Shown: piece after piece, positions 48,347 through 61,799 of the stretch
Numbering within the stretch: the first letter of the stretch is position 1
Layout: each line of letters starts with the position of its first letter
NCBI GenBank assembly: GCA_940671915.1
Contig: CALNVZ010000174.1
Location: 1,796,756-1,860,755 of the forward strand
Source of the DNA: Paracentrotus lividus
Taxonomy: Eukaryota; Echinodermata; Echinoidea; Camarodonta; Echinidae
Direction of reading: 5' to 3'
DNA: 64,000 nt
The notes under the pieces: model-generated
Database searches by the model: none
Told to the model about the DNA's origin: nothing
Seen by the model: only the letters and a program-made list of their open reading frames with translations
Program-made: the position numbers and the translations under genes

Positions 48347-51110
48347 CTGTAAATAACATAATTGAATGTTTTGAATCATTATTCAAGTCATTTTTGTTTA
48401 CTGTATAAGCACCAGGCTACAGTGTTTTAAATGAAGCCATTTTGGATTGGTGAAAGCAGAGCTCCACACTAACTTTTGGCCCATGGAGTCCAAATTTAAT
48501 ATATGGGGTTTGTATGCATGTGGCCATTAAACATCCAACATCTAGTAGATGAGGAGTTAATATTTTGGAACCCCATGTGCAACGGACCACTGTTAGTGTT
48601 GAGTCCAGAGAATGGATTTTCAATTTTACACTGTGAATAAAAATATTGTCCTTAGTCCTTTTATGGATTATAGTCAACTGCACAAATAATATCTAAACTG
48701 CATGACGTGCTAAATCTACTGCAATACATGTACATGAAAAGGGATGAAGCAAGAGGCTAAGAAAGAAGGAGGCAGAAAGAAACTGAATTGACAGATTTAT
48801 CGGGAAATCAGAGAGAGAAAATGAGATATAGAAGAGGCAAACTTACATGTATACACCAGAAAAAGGAGAAATTGAAGAATTAGGGAAGTGAGAAAGGAGA
48901 GAATATATCCATATACAAGAGACCAAAAAGATAAAAACAACAAAAGAGGAAGAGACAGCAAAATCAGAAAGAACAAGGAAAGTAAAAAGAGTGAATGGAA
49001 GTCTGACAGATATGACATGGAAACAACAATAATAGTAACAAGAAAATAATAATAATAGGGATTTATAAAGCGTTTTTCCATTGGATATAGAGCACAGACT
49101 GCCAAGTCAGTGAAATTCAAATAGAAAGCTCAGGGGGATGAGGGATAGAGATACGTTTTAGATTGGCTTTGAAGGAGATTAGCAGGGAAGCAGAAATAAT
49201 TAAAAAAGGAAAGAAAGAAGATGGTAGGCACACAGGAGGAGAGAGGGAGGGAGCGGGAGTAAGATGACACATCAAAGACAGGTGGATAGAAAAAAGATAT
49301 TAAATGTGATAGATTGGGCAGAAGGAGAGACCGAGTAAAACAAAAAGAAGAATAGGAAAGAGAAGATGACAGATTATAGATGACAGATGACAGATTACAG
49401 ATGAAGAAAACAGGGCCATGCTTGAATTATTGGGAGAAAGCAGAAAAGGAGTTAAAAGAACAAATATAAGCTACATCTCCCCATAATACCGCTAAATGGT
49501 TTTCAATCTCCGTTATTGGACATTCACTGTACATACGACTCCAAAACAGTTTCCTGTCTGTATAAATTGTAGTCAAAATACTTCATGATCACCAAAAATT
49601 TGGCACACCATGTAATTCTAACCCGTATTTGATTCAAAATAAAACCTATCGCTGCATGAAATGAAACTCATCAATGTTTCTCAATAACAACACAATCAAC
49701 AAGAACAATAATATGTAATTGCTAAATTCCGTCTATGGAAGAAATGTACAAAGACAGGGGAAGTTTCACAATGATCTGGGAGAAAAACCAAAAATGAAAA
49801 CCAGTTAACCAAATGACCCATCACCAAAATTCATAAGCTCGGCAATAAAAGGGTGAAATAACAAAGGGACAGAAGTTCTCCTTTGCCATATGACTGTATA
49901 GTAATTACAGTGGCAACTTAACCACTTCTAAACTCACACCTACAGCTATCTTGGAAGTACCTGCACTAAAGTGATGCCAAGAACTGGTGCACAAAAGCAG
50001 GTAGTGCACGTTCGCAATTTCATTGTCTTTTTCACATGTTTAGTATTTATACTAAATTTCATTGGAAATAATGCATTAACCATAAAAATATCAAGTACTG
50101 GTATCATGTCATTGAAACAACATACAACAAAGTTCTTTGCAAATTCACAGAACTGGAAATTAGCTTTAATAGTATAAACAGAGATTACACAGCTGGATTT
50201 AGGAAATAAGAGCAAATAATAGAGGACAGACTATAGATTAATAATATTACAAGTGCAAACACATTAAGTTATTGCACTTCTAAGTCAACTTACAGATATC
50301 CAAATAGTGATATAAAACTGTACATGTATCTCCCAATGCAGGACTTTACATTAATTTATTTTCAGTAAAGGGTGGGGGGGGGTAGGATGTTGCTATCTCA
50401 GTGCTGCATAGAATTGTAGTAATTGTTGCCAAAGTATCTAATTTCCAATTTTATTGGAATTATCATAACTTCTTATTAAGGAGAAAAGCGTTTGAAGCGT
50501 TAAAGAAGGTAATAAAACTTTGCTAATACCAGCTCGATAGAGGTCTTCATTTGTTTTGTTGATTCTCACCACTGCATCAATCTTCTCACATTTTATCTTG
50601 AGAAGTGTTGAACATGGGCTTGAGGGAGATTTCCTCTTCAGGGAAGACAGTACTAAGAGAAGAATCAAAGGATGTTAAGATCAGTTATTCCATTGCATTC
50701 ATATATTTATTTCTATGTTACAACGCCTACTTAGTTTGTTATTTTGATTGCAATAATTCTTTCCCCATTTTCATGTTCTGGAAGATAAATAAATGCTTAT
50801 TTTTCACAGAATTTGTATTGCTAACTTCCGACGCGTTGCACAATAGAAATAGTGAATGGTCCTATTTGTGCAATCGTACAAGATTTTGCATTCGGTAAAA
50901 CGCTCTATTCAACTTCGCTACACCTAGAGGAATAGAGCTTTTTTACCGTCGCACTCATGCGTATTCACTATATTTATAATGGTCAATGTTACAATGACAT
51001 TAAGGAAAATCAACATGTGGGTCTTATACATTGTACGTGTAAGAACATTTATCAGCCAGGTGTTTGAAGCCTTTCCCACTACCTACACAAATATCTACCA
51101 ATTCCTTATA
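48347..51110. other. PHD-gene intron, no exon required
   Basis: Purine-rich stretch (A/G) at about 48730-49450 with a run of 'gatgacagatgacagatta' repeats near 49375; no coding exon. The neighbouring exons join in phase without it. Confidence 0.55.
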
Positions 51111-51634
51111 CAGTGCATCCCAGAAAAAAGTATACCCAACTTTGAGAGCCTCATATTAAAATATTATAGCTGTGTGACTTGAAAAATATATATCATGATA
51201 AAGAGCAACTCATATTCTTTTCAATGATACCAAACTTATACCTGTGTTGTGACGGATGACTAAGCAGTTGGGATTAAAAGACAAGCGTAAAAAGCGCCCT
51301 GTCCCAAGTTTGAGCAAAAGCAGCCCTTGCATTTCTATAGATCAAGTAATCCTTTATGCCTAATGAATGGACTCAGGAAGGGTGACCTCAAACAAACAAT
51401 GAATGATCAGAAAGCCAGGGCTGCTTCCCAGACAACTTGGTACAGATCACTTTTGCCCAATGTTTTTAAACACTGGAGTGTTCAGTCATCCATGACAGTA
51501 TCGGTATTGTTTTGGTATCATTAAATAGAATATGAGTTACTGTTTGTCATGAAATTAAAATTAATTACACATAAGTTATACAATTTTGATATGAGGCTCT
51601 CAAAGTTGGGTATAATTTTATCTGGGACGCACTG
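51111..51634. mobile_element. 524-bp TA-flanked miniature element
   Basis: CAGTGCATCCCAGAAAAAAG then TATACCCAACTTTGAGAGCC on the left; the right end mirrors it (GGCTCTCAAAGTTGGGTATA, then TCTGGGACGCACTG), with TA on both sides. Terminal inverted repeats are about 50 bp, a mariner-type layout without a transposase. It sits in an intron of the PHD gene. Confidence 0.8.
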
Positions 51635-51816
51635 TAGAGGTAGGGAGAAATTCATTGGATGATATGAATGCTAATTGAGAGTCTTTCTAAAGAGCTTGAG
51701 GTTAACATCGGACTGCCATATTGGATCCTCATAGTGGATGAGCAATTAGCTGAATACATTACAGCAACGTCTGACATATTTTATTTATTAAAGGATGTAC
51801 AAACTTTTTCGCTTAC

Positions 51817-52899
51817 CTTCTTTTGTATCCTCGCTCAGTTCCACTTTTGATTGAGTAACTTCAACTTGTGAGTCTGTTTCATCTCTAGGAGGCTCTAATG
51901 TCTCAACAACATCTACCTCCTCTTCATCTTCAATTACATTTACATTGTTATCCCTAGCCACCTCTAAGGGTATCCCAGTGACGCTAGAGGAACCCTCTAA
52001 AGACGATACTGTACTATTTGTGTCTTTCTCAGTGGAAGCCACTGAAGGTTTCTCATGGGGCTTCTCTGAAGGTTTGTCTGCAGGAGGCTCATTTTGTTTT
52101 AGAAGTAGCTGTTCTTGTTTCACAGGGGGAGACGAGATTGTGGCAACTTGATTATCGATCGGTGGGGTAAGTACCTGGGACACTTTCATGACCTGAATAG
52201 TTGGCGATGACAAAGGAGTTACACCCTGTGATTTAGATGGTTGGGCTTTCACATGCTTGAGAACAAACTGCATAGGCTGTGCTGTCAGCTGTGCTTGAGA
52301 TACTTTAGGCACAACTTTGGGCGGAACTTGAGACACGACTTGGGGTAGAGGCTGCTGCAAAACCACAGGTTCATTTGGCGGGGTAGGGGGTAAAACCGTG
52401 ACAAGGTTCGAATGAGTTGGTGTACTCCTCCCATCCTGGGGAGTATTAGAGATATGTACAACGTTAGACACTCCAGAGCTCTGCTGGGGAGAACTCTTGG
52501 TCGAGGGAGTCTGTACGCCTGGCTGGACGATAGTAACAGGTTTTCTCACAGTGGGACCTCGAGACCCTGCGATGGGAGTTTGAGATTTTGCAATGTGAGC
52601 TCCAGAATGGACAATGGGTACAATGTTTCTCTCCTTGATCACCCCTGGTTTCTTCAAAGCAGACACACCCATAGTGATTAGGGGCGAGCTCCGCCCCTCT
52701 TTGCGCTTATCCCTCCTGTCCTCACCATGGCTGTGTGGGGAGACCAGTGTGTTTTTACCCTGTTGTTCGGTGAGCACTGATGTCTTTTTATCACTTTTTC
52801 TACTATGCAGGATCTTGACAGTCTTTGATAACTTATTGTGAGATGATTTCTCCTTCTTCGTTGGGAATGTTGGCTCTGGAGACGGAACCAAACTGACCT
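51817..52899 (-). CDS. PHD/C2H2 zinc-finger protein, large low-complexity exon
   Basis: A 1083-bp uninterrupted open exon, the longest in the window, with acceptor CTTCTCTTTACAG and donor GTAAGCGAAA. It begins VSLVPSPEPTFPTKKEKSS, is rich in Ser, Thr, Pro, Gln and Val without recognisable domains (for example VVLQQPLPQVVSQVPPKVVP), and turns acidic at the end (NVIEDEEEVDVVETLEPPRD). Such disordered Pro/Gln-rich regions are common in transcriptional regulators, often as interaction or activation segments. The frame is clean, unlike the following exons. Confidence 0.88.
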
Positions 52900-53177
52900 C
52901 TGTAAAGAGAAGGGGGGGGGAGGGGAAAGAAAAACATAAGAAGATAAACAAAGATGAAATAAGTCAATCTAACCTTATCGGTAAATGAGATTATACTAGA
53001 TTAGAGAGACAACATGAACTAAATACATTTCCCTCAACTAATGAAACAAATTTTTAGCTATAAATGATGACAAGAAGCGTCAATGGTCAATTGTCGTTAA
53101 AAAGATAAGACCTCTCTCTCCTTCCCCCGATAAACAGTAGATAGTGTGAATATGTAAATGTATTAGAAAATGATTAC

Positions 53178-53261
53178 CTGGTAAGTCATCATCGTCATCA
53201 TCTTCTTGTATCTTCTCTTCACGGAATAAAACCTCTTTGAATGCAAAGCTGAAATGCTCAT
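53178..53261 (-). CDS. PHD/C2H2 zinc-finger protein, exon with FKEVLFREEK
   Basis: 84 bp, acceptor TTTTTTCTTTCTTCAG, donor GTAATCATTT. It encodes EHFSFAFKEVLFREEKIQED followed by DDDDDLP, an aromatic/charged segment then an Asp run. With the preceding exon it forms a compact stretch (KRIRHSWPDVSVKLG ... CFPHEHFSFAFKEV) that may be a small folded domain; I do not recognise it. Confidence 0.8.
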
Positions 53262-54234
53262 CTGAAGAAAGAAAAAATAAAAAGTTGCCATCGTAATTCA
53301 CGCAAGTGGTCTTTAAAGCTGATACGATTTATTTCAAATAAGAGAAACTGTTCAAGAGTAAGGAAATAAATCTAAATGGATGGTTTCCAAAGAGCCTTGA
53401 GAGTTACTAATACTATGTAGACAGAAAAAGAGATGGTTATCTCAAAAGCAGGTGATAGATAGTTCATGTAAATAATAACTTTGTGCACTATTTGCCGTAG
53501 TTAGGATGTTAGGATGTTAAATGCAAGGTCCAACTCAAAATACTGCCATTAATTCCAATGCTGAACTTTTTTTTTTTCTTCTTGTCTTCTTTCTTTCTTT
53601 TTAAATTCCTTTTTGAAGGGCATACATTGTACACTTTTCATACATATCAATTCCTGCCAATTTTAGTGTGGATCAAAAAATTTTCACAGAATGATAGACA
53701 TATGATTAACCAGTATTATAAAATTGATAGTAAGTGATAGTTGTATTAAATATATACATGAATAGTAGATAAATAAAAATAAAGAAATAAACATGCATGG
53801 GTGGGAGCCCATGATATCATGTCACAGATTTGCTTTACTAAATAATCAATTGTTTTATTTCACAATAAAAATAAAGAAGAGCAATCAATGACATTTCCAA
53901 ATGAAAATTGATACAAATTAAATATAATGCACATTTTATGTAAAATTATGTGAATGAAAGATCAATGAAAAAAAAAAGGAAACTTTTTACAGCCTTGTCA
54001 AAATGAATATTTTGAAATTACTAAAAGCATCTCAGACGACGCCATATTTCAGGTCCTGTTTTTCAAATAAGAATACAAGAATAGTGGACTACATGTACAA
54101 ATTTACCTAAATCATAAAAGTGCAGATATACAAAAGATTTGTGTCTAAAGCTATATTAAACCGCAAACTAAATTGAATAAACAGAAAATTAGACAAGAAC
54201 AAAATGGAAGAGTGAAGGATAACAGATCACGTAC

Positions 54235-54330
54235 GTGGAAAACAATTATATGTCACGTCTTGGCCCAACTTGACTGAAACATCAGGCCAGGAATGGCGAA
54301 TTCGTTTCCTTGCTCTCACAGTAGTCCCAT
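54235..54330 (-). CDS. PHD/C2H2 zinc-finger protein, exon with RKRIRHSWPDV
   Basis: 96 bp, acceptor TTTATGCATAG, donor GTACGTGATC. It encodes GTTVRARKRIRHSWPDVSVK then LGQDVTYNCFP. The RARKRIR cluster is a likely nuclear localisation signal; the rest may belong to the same unrecognised small domain as the next exon. Phase 1 at both ends. Confidence 0.72.
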
Positions 54331-55216
54331 CTATGCATAAATGTGTAAGTAAAAGAGATGAAAAAAAAAAAATAAAACAATCACACCGATGTTATATGAA
54401 GATGAGTTAGATTGCCAGTATGGCATGAACATAATACCCAAGTCACACTCACCAAATTGAGACCAAACCAAGAATAACAAAGAGAATAATCATATTTCGC
54501 AAAATCCCCATATTTTCCATTCTTCTTTTTAATAGTTTTGAGTCAATTGAAAAGCATGACTTGGGTATAACTGTAAATAAAGGGAACGAGTAGTGTAACA
54601 CTTCACACACATTGATATCTACAAAAAAAAAAATGTATTTTAAAGTTGATGAAAATAATCTATTGTAAACCTTTGTACTGTTTTAAGTTTGCAATGTAAT
54701 AATCATTTGTTGAACATCTTCATTATTCAATCAAACTTTAGGGAGAATGTAGTCAGATAAACTGCTAGTCTATTGTAACATCTAAAGAAGATGCCCATTT
54801 ATAAATTTAAAGGAAATCCCCTAATTTCTTACGAGAGGGAAATGGAATTACTTACAGAACTACAAAATGTTTACACTTTTTCATTGTAAAATATGCTTGA
54901 TAAAGGCTATAAAGTAAACAGTATACTTAAACTGGCAACCATTATATGATTAATTAGCCGTCATATTTGCTTTAATTTAGAAAATCAAGATAAAAACCAC
55001 TTTGCCTGCTGATAACAGAGGTAATCACAAGGCACATGCTGCGGTGACATCTCCAAGTGAATTTATCACACTAACCAAATCCTTTATACTGCAACCTAAC
55101 TCCTAGGAACCACAGCTACAACAATTTGTGCATGTAAATCAAGTATGTGTCCTGTAGACTGTGGGGGGGGGGGGGTTGGTGGTTCTAGTTTTTAAATGTA
55201 TTTCAACATGGCTGAA

Positions 55217-55237
55217 GTGAGAGAGAGAGAGAGAGAG
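55217..55237. repeat. (GA)n microsatellite
   Basis: A pure GA dinucleotide run in the large PHD-gene intron. A similar GA run followed by a G run lies at about 57648-57680. Confidence 0.85.
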
Positions 55238-55893
55238 CAGTCATCTTGCTCCTACATGCCTAATAAAATGTGCCTCCCTCCCTCCAACACAGGGATTTTC
55301 TATGAAATCTGACTGACACAAGACAGGTCATGAAATGGCATGATTGATAGACTACATAACAACGCCCCCCCCCCAAAAAAAAAAAAGTGACATTATGCAC
55401 AATAACGTATAAAAAACAGAGAATTGCATTTTTCCTGAGCACTACTGCATGCCATTCATAAGTTATATTGAGTTGATAGTGAAGGAGCACCTAATGCCCT
55501 TTAAAAAAAAATAATTAAAAAAAACATCAAAAGAGGTAGACAGGCTGGTATTGGACAAATATTTATAAAAAGTGAATTTGGAGTCAAAATATTTACTGGT
55601 ACTTAGTCTAGAGTATTTGAAATAGAACATTTGCAGACTTAAAAAATATCAGATTTCAAACTATGAAAAGTTTTGAAACAATCTTGCTGCAATGACTAAA
55701 CCTAGATTAAACCAGGCTTTATTTTGGCCCATTTGACCTAGTAGTTGTAGTAGACTGTAATCAGTACTTGTCTTCCACAATATCAATCTACTTGGGACTT
55801 GCAGGGACAGGGTTATCATCTTTCACTTTTTAGACTAACTGTTGCATCATGAACCGAGCACTAGATCTCCTAAATGTACATTTATGTAGGCCT

Positions 55894-56108
55894 GGGGGGT
55901 GTTTCACAAAGAGTTAAGTAGACTTAAAGTCGCACTTAACTTCTACGCGCATCTTGTTTTATAACGCGCAATTTAATTGATAGATTTCACAATGGCGCGC
56001 ATCCCCTGAGCATGGTCTGACCAATAAGGTGATGCGTAATATAACGCACAAAAAGAACTAGTTAAGTGCGATTTTTAAGTCTACTCAACTCTTTGTAAAA
56101 CACCCCCC
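55894..56108. mobile_element. 215-bp miniature element with GGGGGGTGTTT ends
   Basis: GGGGGGTGTTTCACAAAGAG then TTAAGTAGACTTAAAGTCGC on the left mirrors GCGATTTTTAAGTCTACTCA then ACTCTTTGTAAAACACCCCC on the right. About 45-bp terminal inverted repeats with a GC-rich centre containing 'gcgcgc'. No coding capacity; located in an intron of the PHD gene. Confidence 0.8.
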
Positions 56109-56350
56109 TGAACTATACCTGAATTACCTGTGATGGGATACTTACCATGTACTGTAAAGGACAAAATGATTAAACTGTTTCATAATATTCACTAGTAGGC
56201 CTATAATACATTACAAGCTATTAATATTAGCATTATTGTAACTACAGAGATCCATTGTAGGCTGAAGTTAAACCCAGAGAAAAGAAAAGTCACACTGCCA
56301 AGACTATCAGCAGACTGACTGGAGGTTTCTCAAGAAATGGTATTACCATA

Positions 56351-59300
56351 ATAGTGGGGCCACCAATCGTCAGAATATGGGCTTCATTTGCAAGTCATGT
56401 TTAATGTTTGGCAACATCTATAAATATGTTCTAAATGATCACACAAATCAGACAATATGTCTCCAATTCTTTAATTGACCTTTTGTGACCCGAAATGGAG
56501 GTCAAAGGTCAGGCTTCATTAACATAAACATAATTCTCTTCAAATTGTGTCAAATTTTGTATCAAATTGTAGGTAATTTTCTAACTAGCAAATTAAGTCG
56601 ATGAAGATTTTTTCACCCGACCAGTTAGTTTTGAGCAATATGCAAATTAGTCTATTTATGCATAATTCAATGCATAATTGAGTCAAGCTTCACGACAATC
56701 AGACATAACATATCCATGGACAATATCAATAGCAACTAATCAAGAATACAACATAGGTCATACTAGCCTGATATAACTGCCACATTCTGGTAACCTTTAA
56801 TATGACCTTACAATTAGGGCAAAGGTCAATTTATATGATGATTAGCAACCTTAAAATGGCATCATTTTAGCAAAAACCTCATTTTCTGTGAACTTTGACC
56901 TTCTTTCTAGGTCGATTGTGTCAACTAAAAATATGATGACATATATTTTTTGGTTGATGGCATCAAGTTGAACATATTCATGTTAGTTACCAACATAGTT
57001 AAGCTTATACAACGAATAGGTCAAAGGTCAAAGTTAAAGAAAGAGGTTTCTGCCAAAGAGTTTGGTTTTGACCTTAGTCTTATTGGGTTGCATTACTTGG
57101 AATATTTCATTTAACACTGTTAACACTGTTAACGTGTTCTACTTGATCCCATGAACCAGGAAATGTCCGTTTTCATTAACCTATTACCTTTGATTATGGT
57201 GAAAAGTCAAAAAATATATAGTTTCTGGTATTTCCAGGTTTTTTAGCGTCATGTTATTTGAACTTTGACCTTATCTTAAGGCAACGCTCGGCACTAACAT
57301 GTGCCCGGGCGCCCGGGGCAACTAGATTGGGCTATCGGGCAACCAAATCCAGAAAAAATGCAACAAAGTAGTTGCCCGACTGGGCGCCCACATTTTGGGG
57401 AAAATATTCTTGTATAAAGAAAAATTCAGGTTGTATATTTACTTGTAATCATATCCCATCGAAGCTCACACTTCCATGGTTTGAGGATTGAGATTGCCAA
57501 TGCATGCAGCAAAGCATGGTCATGCGTGTACTGCATTGAGTGTGCATGTAAACTAGTATGCTACGTAAATGTACATGTGTGTGGATGTGTGTGTGTTGCA
57601 ATAAAAGGCATTTGAAGATTAGTGATGTGTTGAGATGTAAAGAGAAAAGAGAGAGAGAGAGAGAATGGGGGGGGGGGGGTAGAGATATAAAGTTGATGGA
57701 AGAACATGATAACTAGAAAGATGGAGACGGAAGAATAAAGTTTGGATCATATTTGATGAAGCAGCAAAGTTTGTTATGGCTGGAGCAATCAAGCCAGTAT
57801 CGGTAATTTTGCATTCCACTCTGTTTACTGGGTATAGTCTTGAGAGCATACCACTTTGTCAGAAACATTATAGTCTGATGGAGAAAATGTATTATAAAAT
57901 GCGTGTTCAAGCTGGAAAATAATGATTGAAAAAAAGGGGGGAATTAGTCAATGATAAGAATAAAGTAATGGACCCCCGCCAAAAAAAATTAAAAAAAAAA
58001 AAAAAAAAAAAAGATTAAAAAAAATAAATTTATAATTAATTTAAAAATAATAATAAAAAATTAATAAAGAATTATTGAAGTAATTTCTTTCTAAATAATC
58101 TTGTTTTTACATGAGAAACAACAAAACCATTGGCACTGAAATGAAGATTAAAGAAAAGGATCAACAGGAAAATACATCGGGACTCTATTTTCTACACTAC
58201 AATTACAGGGTCTGCATGCAGGAGACTACAACATCGCAGTGTCATTGCGCAATAGCAATGCGATGCGACGATCTATCTATTTTCAATTTTGAAAACTGCA
58301 GCAAAGCTGCTCTTATCAGAGGTTTATGCTTTATTTTGGAGCTGTCTGAACCTGGTTTCTCAGGAAGTATATTCTAGGGGTAATATTTCTTGTGTGATTG
58401 TTATGTTTGATGCATAATTTTGTGTGAATTGGGGTGAATTGTGTATTCTGTTTTGATCATCATGACCACCCGTCGTGGCTAGTGACTAGCCGCTAGCTTC
58501 GGGCATTTACATACCCTCAACCGGTATTGTTGCACATTTGTAATGCGGTCAATTAACATCAAAATACGATGTTTTAACCTGAAAAAAAACCTATGAATAT
58601 ACTTCTTCTCGAGTATTTCCAGTAACTTGGACCTTGATAAACGGTATTGAGTGTGATTTCACTCTTCATATTTTGACAAAATTTGTTAGAACTAGATCTA
58701 GAAAAAGTCTTTGCGACGCGTCGATCCCAAGCCTATATCTCAATACTGCACGCTTAACTTTGACTTTTTGTTAATGGCAAAAATATGCGGCGTATACCCA
58801 ATAATTATGTTTTTTTAGTACTTTGTCTTTGTGTTTAAGTGGATTAATGATTTATTATTATGAACCTGCACTTAATGAAACCACAGACCAGAAGAATGAG
58901 CCATAACCATGATAATGAGCTGTTTATTGTGTGATTGGTGACTCAAACAAAGATCTTTGATTTTAATGGGTTTTTTTTCGGGCAACAGATTTTTCATCGG
59001 GCAACCAAATTTGGTGGGAAATGGATATCTGGTTGCCCGACAGGGCAACCACAAAAAAATGTTAGTGTTGAGCGTTGCTTAAGGTCATACGTGTCAATGA
59101 AAAAGTAGCAAGGTTGATTTTCTGATTCACGGGGTCAAGTAGAACAAAAGGAACTGTGGCTATCAAAATGATTAACCTGGTGTATAGTTTTGGTAACAAA
59201 AAAAAAATCGACATAAAACCGAATAAATATAGTCTCATGTTGTTCACATTGCGCTAAAAGACATGTGTGAGAGATTTCGTGATATTCCTTTCACGATTTC

Positions 59301-60316
59301 CGGTGAATTTCAGTGAAATGTTTGAATCCAAACACAATTTGTAACGGTTTTGAGACCTTTGCTGGGTTGTCCTGTCCCCCGAACTTCCCGCATGAATGGA
59401 CCGTAGCGATCTGTGTGTATCACCCACACAAGAGAATCCCCATTGGTTTTCCATGTGAACGCCTAGTGCACACAAAGCTGAGTCGGGTCCCCGTCTTATC
59501 TTTTTATACTATAATATCGTGAAATAAAGACATTAAAACGAGATTCCATGTAATATAACTTTCTTTGTTACAGTTATAGGATTCAGGCTTTCATATTATC
59601 TAACTGTGAATCCAAATTAAATTTTTCCTTCTCCCAACACTATACACCAGCTTTAAGCTATAAGGCCAACAGGACTATGGTCAAAACAGAAAACTGTGGC
59701 CCAACTTGATGCCATCAACGAAAAAATATATGTCGTCATATTTTTAGTTAACACAATCGACATAGAAATAAGGTCAAAGTTCACAGAAAATGAGGTTTTT
59801 GCTAAAATGATGCCATTTCAAGGTTGTTAATCCTCATATAAATTGACCTTTGCCCTAATTTTAAGGTCATAAGGGTGACCAGAATGTGGCAGCAATGTCG
59901 GGCTAGTATGACCTACATGTGTATGTTGTATTCTTGATTAGCTGCTATTGGTATTGTCTATAGATATGTTATGTCTGATTGTCGTCTAGCTTGACTCAAT
60001 TATGCAATGAATTATGCATAAATAGACTTATTTGCATATTGCTCAAAACTTGCTGGTCGGGTGAAAAAATGTTAATAGACTTAATTGCTAGTTATAAAAT
60101 TACCTACAATTTCATACCAAATTTGACACAATTTGAAGAGAATTATGTTTATGTTAATGAAGCCTGACCTTTGACCTCCATTTCAGGTCACAATAGGTCA
60201 ATTAAAAAATTGGAGACATATATTTTTTAATTTGTGTGATCCAGTAGAACATATTTATAGATGTTACCAAACATTAACATGACTTGCAAACGAAACTACA
60301 TACGTGGCCCCACTAT
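56351..60316. mobile_element. 4-kb inverted-repeat (fold-back) element in a PHD-gene intron
   Basis: The left arm starts ATAGTGGGGCCAC and the right arm ends GTGGCCCCACTAT. Inverted similarity extends about 700-900 bp inward (for example 'aatggaggtcaaaggtcagg' against 'cctgacctttgacctccatt', and 'gggatcaagtagaacac' near the inner limits). The arms are rich in 'ttgacct' / 'aggtcaa' phrases. Between them lies a later insertion (57282-59077) and about 400 bp present only on the right (59240-59640). No transposase was recognised. Confidence 0.8.
57282..59077. mobile_element. 1.8-kb element with 7-bp target duplication, nested
   Basis: CAACGCTCGGCACTAACAT on the left and ATGTTAGTGTTGAGCGTTG on the right are inverse copies with two mismatches, flanked by the identical heptamer CTTAAGG (57275-57281 and 59078-59084). 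Next to each end lies a block of 'gggcaacc' / 'ggttgccc' phrases, also inverted. No transposase is recognised; the frame at 58111-58377 has no detectable homology. Target length suggests a hAT- or P-related element but the ends do not match either consensus well. It inserted into the middle of the 4-kb fold-back element. Confidence 0.8.
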
Positions 60317-60741
60317 AAACAGTCAGGTTTGGTAGTGTCATTTTCATGAAGGTTTTATTTCCATGAATTTTCTGAGTCAGAAATCAAATATGAATTTCAC
60401 ATCACACACAAATTTCTTGATGTGCTAAAAATGGTGGGGAAGGAAAATTAAAAGCACATGAATGTGCATCAGAAGCAATCAATGCCCAAAATAACAACTT
60501 ATCCAGAAAATTATGGCAGAAAGGGATCTGAGTAGATGTACCTGCAACCACTATTAACCTTACTACTTACTGATGACATGTCTATACTTTGACTGTCTAT
60601 GATTCAATAAAATGCAAAATCTATGGGGAAAAAAACACATTTAACCTCTTACCTATGCAGCTTATAACAAAGCATAGAACCATAGAAACAATAAAGATTC
60701 AGATAAGAAATAATAGTAGCTGAATGAAACAATGTTCTTAC

Positions 60742-60816
60742 TTGTTTGTAGCACACTTGGGTCTGTCTGTTGAGTTCTGATTGGAAGATTAATAGCACCT
60801 TGCCCTACAATTTCCA
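60742..60816 (-). CDS. PHD/C2H2 zinc-finger protein, exon with EIVGQGAINLP
   Basis: 75 bp, acceptor TTTTTCCCATAG, donor GTAAGAACAT. It encodes EIVGQGAINLPIRTQQTDPS then VLQT. It joins both neighbours in frame in phase 1. The 6.4-kb intron after it (54331-60741) carries the 4-kb inverted-repeat element. Confidence 0.68.
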
Positions 60817-61799
60817 CTATGGGAAAAACAAATCAACATAAAAGGATAAATGAACGATGGGTATTATCAGTTGGGAAAATCTACATTTTTTTCAGTCTTT
60901 ATTCTTTCTCCAATGCGCTTTAGAAAAAGTTGGAGGAAAATGGAGAATTTGTATACAGGCTTCAAAACAGGATATTCCACGATGGAGCCAGGAATTGTTT
61001 CGTATTAGCCCACAAAGGAGATTCAAACCATCTACTGTATAAACAGACATTTTTTTTTTAAAGAAAATAATATTTTCCTTCCTTCCTCTTCTTCTTATTA
61101 TATCCTAAAAGTCAATATGTTTCATCCAACAGGCAGTTCTGTTAGATCCTGTTTTGTAAATTAATTCACAAGAATGAACTTTTGAATTCTAGATATATAT
61201 ATAACTGAAGAAATGACTCAGTTTTCATGGAAAGTTACCCTGTTCAGATCATATTCTTAAACAGTGGCACACTGTACCAATCAAAATGTTCATGTACATA
61301 CATAATTGGTCCAAATCAAATCGATAACCAATGAGTGTGAATAGGGATAAGCCAAGGACAAAATAAATACATTCCTGAGGGATGTGTCAAATAAAGTGAA
61401 ACTGCCCAAGACTGTACGGCTTCTTGACCCCACACACTATTATTTCTATGAAAGGTGCTATTACTCAAACAAATAACTCTTTCTACTTACTGAAATCCTA
61501 AGAATACATAACACTTAAACAATGAACCTCAAAAACCCAATTACTAGTGATCCTACACTACACAAACAGACAATATATTGTACAAAATGTTTATACTAAC
61601 ATTCATAGAACAATCTTTCTCTAACAAGCAAATATTATTTAGTAGTTAACAGTTCCTAAATATGCACAAGAAATTAATACTTATTTTTATCTTTTGCATT
61701 ATTCAAAACCCAACCGTTACATAGTGACTACTACCCAACTTAAAAATCAAAGTATTTTGAAGGTTAACCACTATGGTAGCTGAGATGAGACAAACCAAC

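Noticed and set aside
58111..58377. 88-codon plus-strand frame inside the nested 1.8-kb element
   Set aside because: No match to a known transposase motif could be seen; considered and left unassigned.
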